The notes: generated from the letters alone by a model not told the origin. A stretch of 64,000 nt of DNA from JACJYC01 sp964558465 (GCA_964558465.1 CAZLEF010000016.1:38090-102089), one strand, 5' to 3'. Positions 9,106 through 18,322 are shown, counted from the stretch's first letter. Translations and numbers: made by a program.

Positions 9106-11433
9106 ATGACAATCAGAATCCGGCGGAAATATGTATTCTGGCTTCTTGTTCCGGCTTTGCTGGCCATTGCAGGCATCTCTTTTATCCAGCCCAGGGGAAA
9201 AACCGCCGGGCTCCCGGATGAAGTAGATTTCAACCTCCATATCCGGCCTATCCTGTCGGATAAATGCTTCAAATGCCATGGCCCCGACGCCAATGCCCGG
9301 GAAGCCGATCTGCGTCTGGACATTCCGGATAGTGCTTTTGCTGCGTTGAAGGAATCGCCGGGCAAATTTGCACTGGTTCCCGGCGACCCGGAGCATTCAG
9401 AGGTGTTCAGACGCATTTCCACCGCCGATACCGCTGAAGTCATGCCGCCGCCATCCGCTCTGCTGACCCTCAATCCGCTGGAAATAAAACTCATCGAACG
9501 CTGGATCCGGCAAGGCGCCGAATACAAACCGCACTGGGCATTCATACCCCCTCGAAACTTCGAGGCGCCGGGGGTCAAAAACAAGGCCTGGGTCAAAAAC
9601 GACATCGACCGGTTTGTCCTTGCCAAACTTGAACAGATCGGTCTGAAACCCAATCCCGAAGCGCCCCGGGAACAACTTTTAAAACGGGTCAGCCTGGACA
9701 TTACCGGCCTTCCGCCCAGTATCGAAATGCAGGAGCGCTTCGTGAACGACTCCGATCCGAACGCTTACGAAAAATTAGTAGATGAACTGCTGGCCAGCCC
9801 GCATTACGGTGAGAAAATGGCCGTTTCCTGGATGGATGTGGCGCGGTACGCCGACAGCCACGGATACCAGGACGACGGGCTCCGGACCATGTGGCCCTGG
9901 CGGGATTGGGTGATCCACGCTTTCAATGAAAACTACCCCTACGACAAATTTGTCACCTGGCAATTGGCCGGGGATTATTTGCCCAACCCGACCAAAGAGA
10001 TGTTGTTGGCCACCGGTTTCAACCGCAACCACAAGATCACCCAGGAGGGAGGGGTCATCGACGAGGAATACCGGCTTGAATACGTGACCGACCGGACCAA
10101 TACCTTCGCAAAAGCGTTTCTTGGCCTAACCTTCGAATGCGCCAAATGCCACGACCACAAATACGACCCTGTCTCCCAGAAAGATTATTTCAGCACCTTC
10201 GCTTTTTTTAATCAGGTAGAGGAAAAGGGCCTCGTAGGGGATATTTCGCTGGCTTCGCTTGCCGACCCGCCCAATATGGTCATCACCCCGGAAGAGAAAG
10301 ACAAGATCCTGACTTTCATTAACCGGCAGGATACGGCGCCTGTTTCGGTCATGATCATGAAGGATCTGCCGAAGGGCCGGCCCACCTATGTCCTGCGGAG
10401 AGGTAATTACGACCAGCCGGGCGACCCTGTAACCTTCGACCTCCCGGAGGCCATTCTGCCTTTTGACACCGCCGTTTATCCGCCCAACCGCCTGGGTCTG
10501 GCCCAATGGCTGTTCGATCCCCGGAACCCGCTGACCGCGCGGGTGTACGTCAACCGGGTCTGGCAGGAGTTTTTTGGAAAGGGCCTGGTCAAAACCGCCG
10601 GGGATTTTGGTATGCAGGGGGAATTGCCTTCTCATCCGGAATTGCTGGACTGGCTGGCCCTGAGGTTCCAGGAAAACAAATGGGACATCAAATGGCTGGT
10701 CAAAACCCTTGTCACATCAGCCGCCTATCGCCAGTCTTCAAAAGTTGACAAACGGAAACTTGCCATTGACCCGGAAAACAATTATCTGGCCCGAGCTTCC
10801 AGGCTGAGGCTGCCGGCCGAACTTGTCCGGGACCTTATACTGGGTTCGAGCGGACTTCTGGTGCGCGAAATCGGCGGACCAAGCGTCAAATCGTATCAAC
10901 CGAAAGGGCTTTGGGAAACCGCAACCTCGGGCAGGGGCCAATTGGCAACCTATATCCAGGATCACGGCGATAAATTGTACCGCCGGGGTTTGTACAATTT
11001 CATCAAACGGACGGTGCCGCCGCCGGGCATGCTCACCTTCGATGCCTCCAACCGGGATCAATGCGAAGTGAAAAGAGTGCGTACCAATACCCCGTTGCAG
11101 GCCCTGATCCTGCTCAACGACCCCCAGATACTCGAAAGCGCCAGGGTTTTTGCCGAACGCCTCCTGGCCGAAAACACGACCCTTCCTGAAAAAATGAACA
11201 AGGCCTTCAGGAGCATTCTTTGCCGGAATGCCGCATCGGAAGAGATGAATTTGATGCAAAGTTATTTTGAGCAGGAAAAAGAAGTCTTTTCGGCCGCCCC
11301 TCAAAAAGCGGAAACCTTGCTTTCCGCCGGAGAATATCCCAGAATGGAAACGACGGATAAAGCTTCGCTGGCAGCACTGATGCAATTGATCACCCTGTTG
11401 TTTAACATGGAAGAAGCAACCACCCGCATTTAA
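9106..11433 (+). CDS. Planctomycete-type cytochrome c / DUF1549-DUF1553 protein
   Basis: 775 residues from ATG 9106. The start is chosen because a promoter lies directly upstream and because it begins a signal or anchor segment (residues 1-27). A PSCyt1 heme site, CFKCH, is at residues 54-58. A DUF1549 domain follows at about 150-350, ending in the conserved ECAKCHDHKYDP, which carries a second CxxCH, and then DUF1553 at about 455-745. The LamG-like insert common between the two DUFs in longer homologues is absent. It is the first gene of a three-gene operon with a DUF1501 protein and a membrane cytochrome. The trio recurs in Planctomycetes and Bacteroidota and is thought to act in extracytoplasmic oxidation, possibly of polysaccharides. 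No substrate has been shown for it here. Confidence 0.85.
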   Translation: MTIRIRRKYVFWLLVPALLAIAGISFIQPRGKTAGLPDEVDFNLHIRPILSDKCFKCHGPDANAREADLRLDIPDSAFAALKESPGKFALVPGDPEHSEVFRRISTADTAEVMPPPSALLTLNPLEIKLIERWIRQGAEYKPHWAFIPPRNFEAPGVKNKAWVKNDIDRFVLAKLEQIGLKPNPEAPREQLLKRVSLDITGLPPSIEMQERFVNDSDPNAYEKLVDELLASPHYGEKMAVSWMDVARYADSHGYQDDGLRTMWPWRDWVIHAFNENYPYDKFVTWQLAGDYLPNPTKEMLLATGFNRNHKITQEGGVIDEEYRLEYVTDRTNTFAKAFLGLTFECAKCHDHKYDPVSQKDYFSTFAFFNQVEEKGLVGDISLASLADPPNMVITPEEKDKILTFINRQDTAPVSVMIMKDLPKGRPTYVLRRGNYDQPGDPVTFDLPEAILPFDTAVYPPNRLGLAQWLFDPRNPLTARVYVNRVWQEFFGKGLVKTAGDFGMQGELPSHPELLDWLALRFQENKWDIKWLVKTLVTSAAYRQSSKVDKRKLAIDPENNYLARASRLRLPAELVRDLILGSSGLLVREIGGPSVKSYQPKGLWETATSGRGQLATYIQDHGDKLYRRGLYNFIKRTVPPPGMLTFDASNRDQCEVKRVRTNTPLQALILLNDPQILESARVFAERLLAENTTLPEKMNKAFRSILCRNAASEEMNLMQSYFEQEKEVFSAAPQKAETLLSAGEYPRMETTDKASLAALMQLITLLFNMEEATTRI

Positions 11434-11457
11434 CAAGACGATCTCAACTTTAAAACA

Positions 11458-12912
11458 ATGGAAAAGGAGTTTTTAAACCACCGCCTGAACATCAACCGGC
11501 GCCATTTTCTGGGCAAATTGAGTGTGGGGATCGGAAGCGTCGCTCTCGGTTCATTACTGGTCAAGGACCTGTTTGGTTCTTCTGACGCATCCGAAGCAGG
11601 TTTGCCGCTGGGTATGCCCCATTTTGCGCCGAAGGCCAAAAGAGTGATCTACCTGTTCCAGAATGGGGCGCCTTCCCAACTGGAAAGTTTCGACTACAAG
11701 CCTACCCTGGTCAGGATGATGGGGGAAGAGCTACCCGCCTCCATCCGGATGGGGCAGCGCCTCACCGGCATGACTTCGGGCCAGGAGAAATTTCCGTTGG
11801 TTGGTTCCCGTTTTGCCTTCAGACAACATGGCCAAAGCGGCGCCTGGATCAGTGAAATCTTTCCGCATATCGGGTCTATCGCCGATGAGATTTGCATTGT
11901 CAAAACCATGCATACCGAGGCCATTAACCATGATCCTGCCCTGACTTTTCTGCAAACCGGCGCACAGCAAGGAAACCGGCCCAGCATGGGCGCCTGGATG
12001 AGCTACGGCCTCGGCAGCGAAAACAAAAACCTGCCGGCTTTCTGCGTACTGCTGTCCAAAGGCGCCGGGAACGGCCAGGGCGTGTACTCCAAACTCTGGA
12101 CCAACGGTTTTCTGGACAGCGTACACCAGGGGGTTCAGTTCAGCAACAGCGAAGAACGGGTGCTCTATGCCAACAATCCGGAAGGGATGGAAGACAAGGA
12201 CCGCAGGCGGATGCTGGACCACCTGTCGCAACTGAACGCCATCGGTTTTGATGAATACGGCGACCCCGAGATCAAAGCCAAAATAGAACAGTATGAAATG
12301 GCCTACCGGATGCAGACCGCTGTGCCGGAATTGCTGGATTTCTCCAAAGAGCCTGACCATATCATCAAAATGTACGGCCCCGAATGCCTGGTTCCGGGAA
12401 CTTATGCAGCCAACTGCCTACTGGCAAGAAAATTATCGGAAGCAGGGGTCCGGTTTGTTCAGCTTTATCACCAGGGATGGGACCAACACGGCAACCTGCC
12501 CGGAGAAATGCCGCTGCAGGCCAAGGACGTGGATAAAGCCTCCGCTGCACTGATCCTCGACCTGAAACAACGCGGTTTGCTGGATGAAACCCTGGTCATC
12601 TGGGGCGGTGAATTTGGCCGGACCAATTATTGCCAGGGCGCGCTGTCGCCGGATAACTACGGACGCGACCACCATCCGCGCTGTTATTCCATCTGGATGG
12701 CAGGCGGCGGCGTAAAACCCGGGGTCGTCTACGGCGAAACCGACGAGTTCGGCTACAACATCGTCGAAAATCCGGTGCATATTCACGATTTCCATGCGAC
12801 CATACTTCATTTGATGGGGCTCGATCACGAAAAGCTGACCTACAAGCACCTCGGCCGGCGCTACCGCCTGACCGACGTGCATGGTAAAATCATTAAAGGC
12901 CTGATGGCATGA
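11458..12912 (+). CDS. DUF1501 protein, Tat-exported, sulfatase/alkaline-phosphatase-like fold
   Basis: 484 residues. The N-terminus has a twin-arginine signal, INRRHFLGKLSVGIGSVALG (residues 12-31), so it is exported folded. The DUF1501 family is related to the sulfatase/alkaline phosphatase superfamily. Visible candidate metal-site motifs include LYHQGWDQHG, WGGEFGRTN and GRDHHPRCYS. It begins 24 bases after the PSCyt gene and is almost certainly co-transcribed with it. DUF1501 proteins almost always sit beside DUF1549/1553 cytochromes, which suggests a shared periplasmic complex or pathway. The enzymatic activity of the family is unknown. Confidence 0.88.
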   Translation: MEKEFLNHRLNINRRHFLGKLSVGIGSVALGSLLVKDLFGSSDASEAGLPLGMPHFAPKAKRVIYLFQNGAPSQLESFDYKPTLVRMMGEELPASIRMGQRLTGMTSGQEKFPLVGSRFAFRQHGQSGAWISEIFPHIGSIADEICIVKTMHTEAINHDPALTFLQTGAQQGNRPSMGAWMSYGLGSENKNLPAFCVLLSKGAGNGQGVYSKLWTNGFLDSVHQGVQFSNSEERVLYANNPEGMEDKDRRRMLDHLSQLNAIGFDEYGDPEIKAKIEQYEMAYRMQTAVPELLDFSKEPDHIIKMYGPECLVPGTYAANCLLARKLSEAGVRFVQLYHQGWDQHGNLPGEMPLQAKDVDKASAALILDLKQRGLLDETLVIWGGEFGRTNYCQGALSPDNYGRDHHPRCYSIWMAGGGVKPGVVYGETDEFGYNIVENPVHIHDFHATILHLMGLDHEKLTYKHLGRRYRLTDVHGKIIKGLMA

Positions 12913-12946
12913 GTTGGCAGTTGGCAGTCAGCAGTTGGCAGTTGGC
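12912..12946. repeat. Heptanucleotide array, unit AGTTGGC (five units)
   Basis: Five 7-base units in strict register: AGTTGGC, AGTTGGC, AGTCAGC, AGTTGGC, AGTTGGC. The first A is the last base of the DUF1501 stop codon. An almost identical array, with the same pattern of a variant third unit, lies at 47069-47103. Confidence 0.85.
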
Positions 12947-12962
12947 CCCGAAGGTCCGAAGG

Positions 12963-13000
12963 ACTCCTTTGGAGACTCCTTTGGAGGATGCCTTTGGCAC
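12963..13000. repeat. Tandem mini-hairpins ACTCCTTTGGAG x2 plus a variant
   Basis: ACTCCTTTGGAG occurs at 12963-12974 and 12975-12986, each able to fold as CTCC-TTT-GGAG. GATGCCTTTGGCAC at 12987-13000 is a related third unit with GCC/GGC arms. They sit inside the operon between the DUF1501 and membrane cytochrome genes, where they could lower downstream expression or stabilise the upstream message. Confidence 0.55.
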
Positions 13001-13061
13001 AACTTATCGACTTTCATTTGACTAACCACTGAGCCTTGTACCTTAAGATTGGAAATTTGAG

Positions 13062-15233
13062 ATGAATACCTTTCAAAGAATCATAAACCAGGCAGTTTTT
13101 TTCCTGCAAATACTGCTTTTATTTCTGCTGTTTTTCCAAAACAAAGTATCGCTGCCCGCCTGGCTGGAAGTCGGCGGCCGGATGCATCCGCTGTTGCTTC
13201 ACCTTCCCATCGGCATGCTGGCCGCTTTCAGCCTGGCCTGGTGGATGAGATCCCTCACAGGAGGGCCTCAACCTGCTTTTTACGGTTTTTTACTGGCGCT
13301 GACGTCCTTTACGAGTTCACTAACGGCGCTGGCAGGCTTTTTTTTATCCAAAGAAGGAGGGTACGATCCGGCGTTGCTGCGCCTTCATTTGTGGTTTGGG
13401 ACGGGGTTCAGTTTTGCAGCCTGGGGATTGTGGTGGTTGTTTCAATCCGGTTATGGTTCCAGGCGGCTATTTGACGGCGCACTGGTCATTTCGCTGGTAT
13501 TGATGACGTTGGCCGGGCATTTAGGCGCCAGCATCACCCACGGTGAAAACTACCTTTTAGAACCTGTGTTGCCGGAAAAAGCGGAGGAACCCGTTGTCCT
13601 GAATGATGAAACGCCCTTGTTTCAGGCCCTTGTCCTCCCGGTTTTAAACAATAAATGCAAGGGATGCCACAACGAAAAAAAAGCGAAAGGCGAATTGGTC
13701 ATGACCGATATCCCGCATTTGTTAAAAGGTGGTAAAACGGGCCCTTTATGGGTAGCCGGCGACCCTGGCAACAGCCTGATGATCCAGCGCATTTCCCTTC
13801 CGGCAGACGCAAAAAAACATATGCCGCCGTCCGGAAAACCGCAACTTACGCCTGAAGAGTCGGAAGCTTTGTACCAATGGATCAAAGCAGGCGCGGATAT
13901 GGAAAAACCCATCAAAGCCTATCCGACTGCCGATACCCTTCGTCTGCTTGCAGAAACCTTCCTCCAAAAAAACGACCAAAAAGAGGCGCAACCTGCGGTC
14001 TATTCGTTCAAACCCGCTTCTGCTTCGGTGATCAGAAAACTGAACAATCCTTTTTTATCGGTTGCCGCACTGGCCTACGGATCGCCGGCCCTGCAGGCCG
14101 ATTTTTCCGTTCGGCAAATGTTCGACCGCGCGCAACTGGAAAAATTGCGGGATGTTGATGAGCAACTCGTGGACATCAACCTGGCTTATATGCCGGTGGG
14201 CGACCAGGATATCCGCACCTTACTGCGTTTCCCCCACCTCGAATCGCTTAACCTCAATAATACAGAAATCACCGGAGAAAGCCTGCAGGAACTGAGCGCG
14301 CTGAAAAACCTGAGCACGCTTTCGCTGGCCGGTACTGCCGTTCAAAAAAAGCATATTGAAAAGTTAGGCAGGTTCCCCGCTTTAACAGACGTTTATTTAT
14401 GGAATACCCCGATCACTGCTGAAGACAGCCTAGCACTCAGCCAGGCAATGCCCCGCATCCGGTTTCACTTTGGGTACGAAGATCCGGGAACCCCGCTGAG
14501 GCTGCCCGCCCCGATCCTTGAAAATGAAAGCGATATCCTTGCGCCGGGCGAAAAAGTAGAGTTAAAACACTATATGCCGGGGGTAAAGATCCGGTACACG
14601 ACAGACGGCAGTGTACCGGATTCGCTGAGCGGTCCGGTTTACGAAGGCCCGTTCACCATCAAGGGGCCCACTATGGTAAAAGTGCGGGCGGTTAAAGAGG
14701 GTTGGTACGCAAGCCCGGTTGCCGAGTTTTTCTTTTTTGAAGACGGGGTCCAACCTGATCATATGGTATTCCTGAATCCGCCGAACGAAAAATACAGAAT
14801 CGGGGGCCCGGCCGCCCTGTCAGACCGGGTTCGGGGTACGATTTCCAATTTCACCCTGGCCTGGACCGGCTTCCGGGAAACGCCATTTTCCCTGTTGTGT
14901 TCTTTTGAAAAGGAAACCCCGGAACTGAGCAGTTTCGTGCTGAGTTACGGCGTCAACGTGGGTTCTTATATCATGCCGCCGGTCGAAGTCCAGGTTTGGG
15001 GCGGAAACAGCAGGGATAACCTCATTTTGCTCGCTTCGAAAGCGCCGGCCCAATATACCGTTGCCGATATGACTAAAAACGGCTCATTTGCGCTTAAAGT
15101 AGACTTTCCGGCAGGGAAACGGAAATTTTATAAGGTAACCGCCATGCCGCTCGGCCGGTTGCCGGATTGGCACCCCGGCAAGGGCGACAAAGGCTGGATT
15201 TTTGTGGATGAGGTGTTTTTTTATGGCGGCTAA
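13062..15233 (+). CDS. Membrane-anchored c-type cytochrome with LRR, CHB_HEX and jelly-roll domains
   Basis: 723 residues. The N-terminal DUF2231-like membrane domain has about five helices (10-26, 42-62, 72-94, 108-128, 138-156), with conserved His residues in GGRMHPLLLHLPIGM. A PSCyt-type cytochrome domain has CKGCH at 199-203 and a likely axial Met in HMPPSGKPQL near 254. Leucine-rich repeats follow at about 385-470, a chitobiase/hexosaminidase C-terminal-like domain at about 480-560 (KIRYTTDGSVPD) and a discoidin-like segment at 590-723. Third gene of the PSCyt/DUF1501 operon, separated by about 150 bases of repeats. It probably takes electrons at the membrane and binds glycans outside; this role is inferred from the domains. 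Confidence 0.82.
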   Translation: MNTFQRIINQAVFFLQILLLFLLFFQNKVSLPAWLEVGGRMHPLLLHLPIGMLAAFSLAWWMRSLTGGPQPAFYGFLLALTSFTSSLTALAGFFLSKEGGYDPALLRLHLWFGTGFSFAAWGLWWLFQSGYGSRRLFDGALVISLVLMTLAGHLGASITHGENYLLEPVLPEKAEEPVVLNDETPLFQALVLPVLNNKCKGCHNEKKAKGELVMTDIPHLLKGGKTGPLWVAGDPGNSLMIQRISLPADAKKHMPPSGKPQLTPEESEALYQWIKAGADMEKPIKAYPTADTLRLLAETFLQKNDQKEAQPAVYSFKPASASVIRKLNNPFLSVAALAYGSPALQADFSVRQMFDRAQLEKLRDVDEQLVDINLAYMPVGDQDIRTLLRFPHLESLNLNNTEITGESLQELSALKNLSTLSLAGTAVQKKHIEKLGRFPALTDVYLWNTPITAEDSLALSQAMPRIRFHFGYEDPGTPLRLPAPILENESDILAPGEKVELKHYMPGVKIRYTTDGSVPDSLSGPVYEGPFTIKGPTMVKVRAVKEGWYASPVAEFFFFEDGVQPDHMVFLNPPNEKYRIGGPAALSDRVRGTISNFTLAWTGFRETPFSLLCSFEKETPELSSFVLSYGVNVGSYIMPPVEVQVWGGNSRDNLILLASKAPAQYTVADMTKNGSFALKVDFPAGKRKFYKVTAMPLGRLPDWHPGKGDKGWIFVDEVFFYGG

Positions 15234-15244
15234 TGGCGGCGGGT

Positions 15245-16279
15245 TCAGGCAAATTCATTTTTTACCCTGATAATCTCCCCCATAATACTCAAAGCAATCT
15301 CCTTGGGCCGTTTGGCATGGATATCTACCCCGATCGGCCCATGGATGCGACCAATCTCCGCATCGCCAAATCCAGCTTTTTCAAGTCTGCGAACCCTTTT
15401 TTCCTGAGTACTGCGGCTGCCCAGGGCGCCTATATAAGCTACCTTTGATTTCAAAAGGATCTCCAGCGCCTGATCGTCGATTTTAGGGTCATGGCTCAGC
15501 AATACGGCATAGGTATATTCATCCAGCGTGAACCCCGGGAGCGCCTCGGCCGGCCAGTCATTGATCAATTGGTGGGGTGGTTCCGGAAACTGGGTCTTAT
15601 GCGCAAATATCCCGCGCGGATCAATTACAATGGTTTCAAAATCATGCCAATTGCCCAGGCGCACCAGGTCGGTGGTGATATGGGCCGCTCCGACGATCAG
15701 CAATTGACTCTTCCGGGGAAATACCTGGGTAAAAAAATTTCCATTGGGGCTTTCAAAAACCTGATTGTTGCGCTCCCGGAATGCTTTTAACGCGCCGGCG
15801 ATCCATTCGGGATCCTGGTTTTCGCCGATGGTTTCGCCGTTTGGATAGACCAATAAATGCCCTTTCCCATCGCCCGAAAGCCCGGTGACCAGCATGCAAC
15901 TCCGGTTGTTGGACAAATTGTCGCCAAGGTGTTGCCAGACCTTTTTTTCGGTATCATCCCCGGAGAAGGCCAGAAATGGTTCAACCAATACATGGATGGC
16001 GCCTCCGCAACTCAATCCAACCGCCCAGGCGTCTTCATCCGTAACCCCGAACTTCATGAGTTTAGGGCGCCCTTCCCGCAATATTTCCAGGGCGGCCTTC
16101 ACCACACTGCCTTCCACACAACCTCCGCTGACCGAACCCAGCATTTCGCCGTTTTCGCTGACGGCCAGGGCAGAGCCGACAGGCCTGGGCGCCGAACCCC
16201 AGGTCCGGATCACGGTTGCCAATGCAAAGGGCCGGTTTGCTGAAACCCAGTTGCTGATTCCTGAAAAAATATCAAACAT
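15245..16279 (-). CDS. XdhC/CoxI family molybdoenzyme maturation protein
   Basis: 344 residues with both XdhC halves. The N-terminal domain has the Cys-containing motifs GSVSGGCVEGSV and LSCGGAIHV. The C-terminal Rossmann-like domain starts LLIVGAAHIT and contains ALGSRSTQEKR and HGPIGVDIHAK. XdhC proteins bind molybdenum cofactor and assist its sulfuration and insertion into xanthine-dehydrogenase-family enzymes. The gene is divergent from the block leading into coxMSLDEF, and the window has a second, shorter family member (coxF). It is therefore most likely a maturation factor for the CO dehydrogenase. It converges closely on the cytochrome gene, with an 11-base gap. Confidence 0.87.
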   Translation of the reverse strand: MFDIFSGISNWVSANRPFALATVIRTWGSAPRPVGSALAVSENGEMLGSVSGGCVEGSVVKAALEILREGRPKLMKFGVTDEDAWAVGLSCGGAIHVLVEPFLAFSGDDTEKKVWQHLGDNLSNNRSCMLVTGLSGDGKGHLLVYPNGETIGENQDPEWIAGALKAFRERNNQVFESPNGNFFTQVFPRKSQLLIVGAAHITTDLVRLGNWHDFETIVIDPRGIFAHKTQFPEPPHQLINDWPAEALPGFTLDEYTYAVLLSHDPKIDDQALEILLKSKVAYIGALGSRSTQEKRVRRLEKAGFGDAEIGRIHGPIGVDIHAKRPKEIALSIMGEIIRVKNEFA

Positions 16280-16322
16280 AATTTGGCCTTTTCTGTTAAA
16301 AATAGAATATTTGTCAGCTCCG

Positions 16323-16330
16323 CAAAATTA
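16323..16330 (-). promoter_or_regulatory. Bacteroidota -7 element TAATTTTG for the xdhC-like gene
   Basis: A perfect TAnnTTTG match on the minus strand, with TTTTG 23 bases further upstream as a possible -33 word. The predicted leader is about 37 bases. The -33 region lies inside the divergent membrane-protein gene. Confidence 0.5.
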
Positions 16331-16337
16331 ATCATTT

Positions 16338-16778
16338 ATGGCAAGTACCGCCGCAAAAGAGAATTGCCAATGTTCCGGCCGGAAAAAGCCAGGCAAAAGA
16401 AACGCCTACCCGGTGGTTGTGGGGGTAATGATTGCCTTGCTCCCAAAATGCCCCTTTTGCATCCTTGCGTATTCAAGCGCGGTGACCATGTGCAGCGGTA
16501 CCGGCCATACACCCGGTGTGCTTTCATTCCTCTCCATCGGGTTGGCGCTGGTCATCATACTCAGTTTGATGTTCAACTACAGGGGATACCGTACCTTGCT
16601 GGCGCTTTCCGCCGCCCTCGCCGGCGGGATTTTGGTTGCCGTCAGCGAATTAATTACCGGCAACCTGGGCAGCTATCAATCAGGGGCTTACTTGCTGCTT
16701 TTTGCAGCGCTGGCCAACGGAAGTCTGTTTCATTTTGTACAGAATATTTTGCGATCTTACCTGCCTTTAAAACACTAA
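16338..16778 (+). CDS. Small Cys-containing four-helix membrane protein, unknown function
   Basis: 146 residues that I cannot assign to a named family. Predicted membrane helices are at about 24-46, 60-80, 86-105 and 112-134. Five Cys are present, with a CxC at 10-12 (ENCQCSGRKK) before the first helix, CPFC at 38-41 inside it and Cys52 at its end. CxC and CPxC pairs are common in metal-transport or thiol-exchange proteins. It is followed after 9 bases by a MoaD-like gene and lies in the CO dehydrogenase neighbourhood. A role in copper or sulfur handling for the Mo-S-Cu site is attractive but is inference only. Confidence 0.7.
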   Translation: MASTAAKENCQCSGRKKPGKRNAYPVVVGVMIALLPKCPFCILAYSSAVTMCSGTGHTPGVLSFLSIGLALVIILSLMFNYRGYRTLLALSAALAGGILVAVSELITGNLGSYQSGAYLLLFAALANGSLFHFVQNILRSYLPLKH

Positions 16779-16787
16779 CATCACAAC

Positions 16788-17060
16788 ATGCCTCTGGTAA
16801 GTTTCACCTCCGCTTTAAAGCGGTTTTATCCTGATCTGAGTACCATGGAAGTGACGGCATCCACCGTAGCCGAACTGCTCGAAAAAATTGAGCGCCGGCA
16901 CCCGGGCTTGAAAGATTATCTCGTTGACGAACGGGGCCGCCTCCGCAACCATGTCAATATCTATATTGGCCAGGGTTTGATCGAAGACCGCGAAACCTTG
17001 CGGGATCCGGTTGGAAGTCAGGATAAGATATTGATCTTTCAGGCCCTTTCAGGGGGTTAA
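16788..17060 (+). CDS. MoaD/ThiS family ubiquitin-like sulfur-carrier protein
   Basis: 90 residues with a beta-grasp pattern and a C-terminal Gly-Gly (FQALSGG), the site that is adenylated and thiocarboxylated in MoaD and ThiS. The internal sequence RNHVNIYIGQ followed by a closing hydrophobic strand also fits. MoaD donates sulfur to make molybdopterin, and other family members feed sulfur to different pathways. It lies 3 bases before the BNR propeller gene and upstream of coxMSLDEF, so it may supply sulfur for the molybdenum cofactor or for the CO dehydrogenase site. No MoaE or MoeB gene is in the window. Confidence 0.85.
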   Translation: MPLVSFTSALKRFYPDLSTMEVTASTVAELLEKIERRHPGLKDYLVDERGRLRNHVNIYIGQGLIEDRETLRDPVGSQDKILIFQALSGG

Positions 17061-17063
17061 GAC

Positions 17064-18152
17064 ATGACCGGAAAAAGTAAAAAATTATTGCTCGGTACGC
17101 TGAAAGGCCTCGTTGTCTTTCGCAAAACAAACAAAGGCTGGATCATTGAAGAAATTCATTTCCTGGGTTTCCCGGTTTCTGTCGTTTTTGTGGATGAGCG
17201 AGACGGAACCTGGTGGGTATGCCTTGCCCATAAACACTGGGGGCAGAAAATCCACCGGTCAAAAGATCAGGGAAAAACCTGGGAGCAGGTTAAAACACCG
17301 GTCTACCCGGATGGAGCCACGCTCAACAACGGCAAACAAGCCACCCTCCGCAATATCTGGTGCATGGCGCATGCCGGCGAAAACCGCCCCGGAGAACTTT
17401 ACCTGGGGACAGAACCCGGTGGGTTGTTCCACAGCCAAGACGGTGGGGCAAGTTTTGCATTGAACGAAGACCTCTGGAACCATCCCTCCAGAAAAAATGA
17501 GTGGTTTGGAGCCGGACGAGACCATCCGTTTATCCACTCCATTGTTGTCGACCCACGTGATAATGCCCATTTTTATATCGCCATCAGTTGTGCCGGCGTC
17601 TTCGAAACCCGGGATAACGGTAAAACCTGGGCCCCCCGCAACAAAGGGTTGATCGCAGCCTATTTGCCCAATCCGGACGTTGAAATAGGACACGACCCCC
17701 ACCTGGTGCTGGCTTGTCGCTCCAACCCCGATGTGCTCTGGCAACAAAATCATTGCGGCGTTTTCAGAACGACTGACGGCGGCCAGAACTGGGACAATGT
17801 CACCGGAAAAAACGGCTTTCCGCTTTACGGGTTTGCCCTTGCCATCGACCAGGACAACCCGGATGTCGCCTGGGTAATACCTGCTGTAAGCGACGAAATG
17901 CGGGTGGCGGTTGACCTCGCGCTATGTGTTTGCCGGACCGAGGACGGCGGAAAAACCTGGCAATCCTTGCGCAAAGGACTTCCGCAGGAAAATTGTTTTG
18001 ATATTGTTTTCCGCCATTCCCTGACCATCGACCAGAACACGCTCGCCTTCGGTACCACGACAGGAAACGTCTATCTCTCAGAAGATTACGGCGACTCATG
18101 GGTCTGCCTCTGCCATAACCTGCAGCGGGTAGATTGCATTTCTTTTGGATAA
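17064..18152 (+). CDS. Cytoplasmic BNR/Asp-box beta-propeller protein
   Basis: 362 residues with six clear Asp boxes (for example SKDQGKTW, TRDNGKTW, TEDGGKTW, SEDYGDSW), predicting a six- or seven-bladed propeller. There is no signal peptide, unlike the T9SS propeller at 6456-8954. Such proteins are often labelled exo-alpha-sialidase, but there is no evidence of glycosidase activity. It is tightly coupled to the MoaD/ThiS-like gene, a pairing I recall from other genomes. The role may be scaffolding or processing linked to sulfur transfer; the function is unknown. Confidence 0.82.
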   Translation: MTGKSKKLLLGTLKGLVVFRKTNKGWIIEEIHFLGFPVSVVFVDERDGTWWVCLAHKHWGQKIHRSKDQGKTWEQVKTPVYPDGATLNNGKQATLRNIWCMAHAGENRPGELYLGTEPGGLFHSQDGGASFALNEDLWNHPSRKNEWFGAGRDHPFIHSIVVDPRDNAHFYIAISCAGVFETRDNGKTWAPRNKGLIAAYLPNPDVEIGHDPHLVLACRSNPDVLWQQNHCGVFRTTDGGQNWDNVTGKNGFPLYGFALAIDQDNPDVAWVIPAVSDEMRVAVDLALCVCRTEDGGKTWQSLRKGLPQENCFDIVFRHSLTIDQNTLAFGTTTGNVYLSEDYGDSWVCLCHNLQRVDCISFG

Positions 18153-18322
18153 TTCGTGAACCAAAATTTAGAAAAGATGTTCAACTTTCCATATATTTAC
18201 CTGAAATTATCTTTTGTCAATTCCCAATTAACCAAAACCATTCAGCACTCGAAAAGAAAAAATACCGATATTTATACCGGATATTGAGATTCATTTTCCA
18301 TATACACCCTAATCCGCTTTGA
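18153..18322 (+). promoter_or_regulatory. Leader/promoter region of the cox operon
   Basis: A 170-base AT-rich gap before coxM. Near-matches to the -7 word are TATATTTA at 18192-18199 and TATCTTTTG at 18208-18216 (one extra base). Near 18268-18288 there is a direct repeat, ATACCGATAT / ATACCGGATAT. Nothing is decisive, but this is the only sizeable upstream gap for the operon. Confidence 0.3.

Noticed and set aside
17064..18152. True sialidase, as such propellers are often named
   Set aside because: Only structural Asp boxes are present; the Arg triad and other catalytic residues of sialidases were not found, and there is no export signal.
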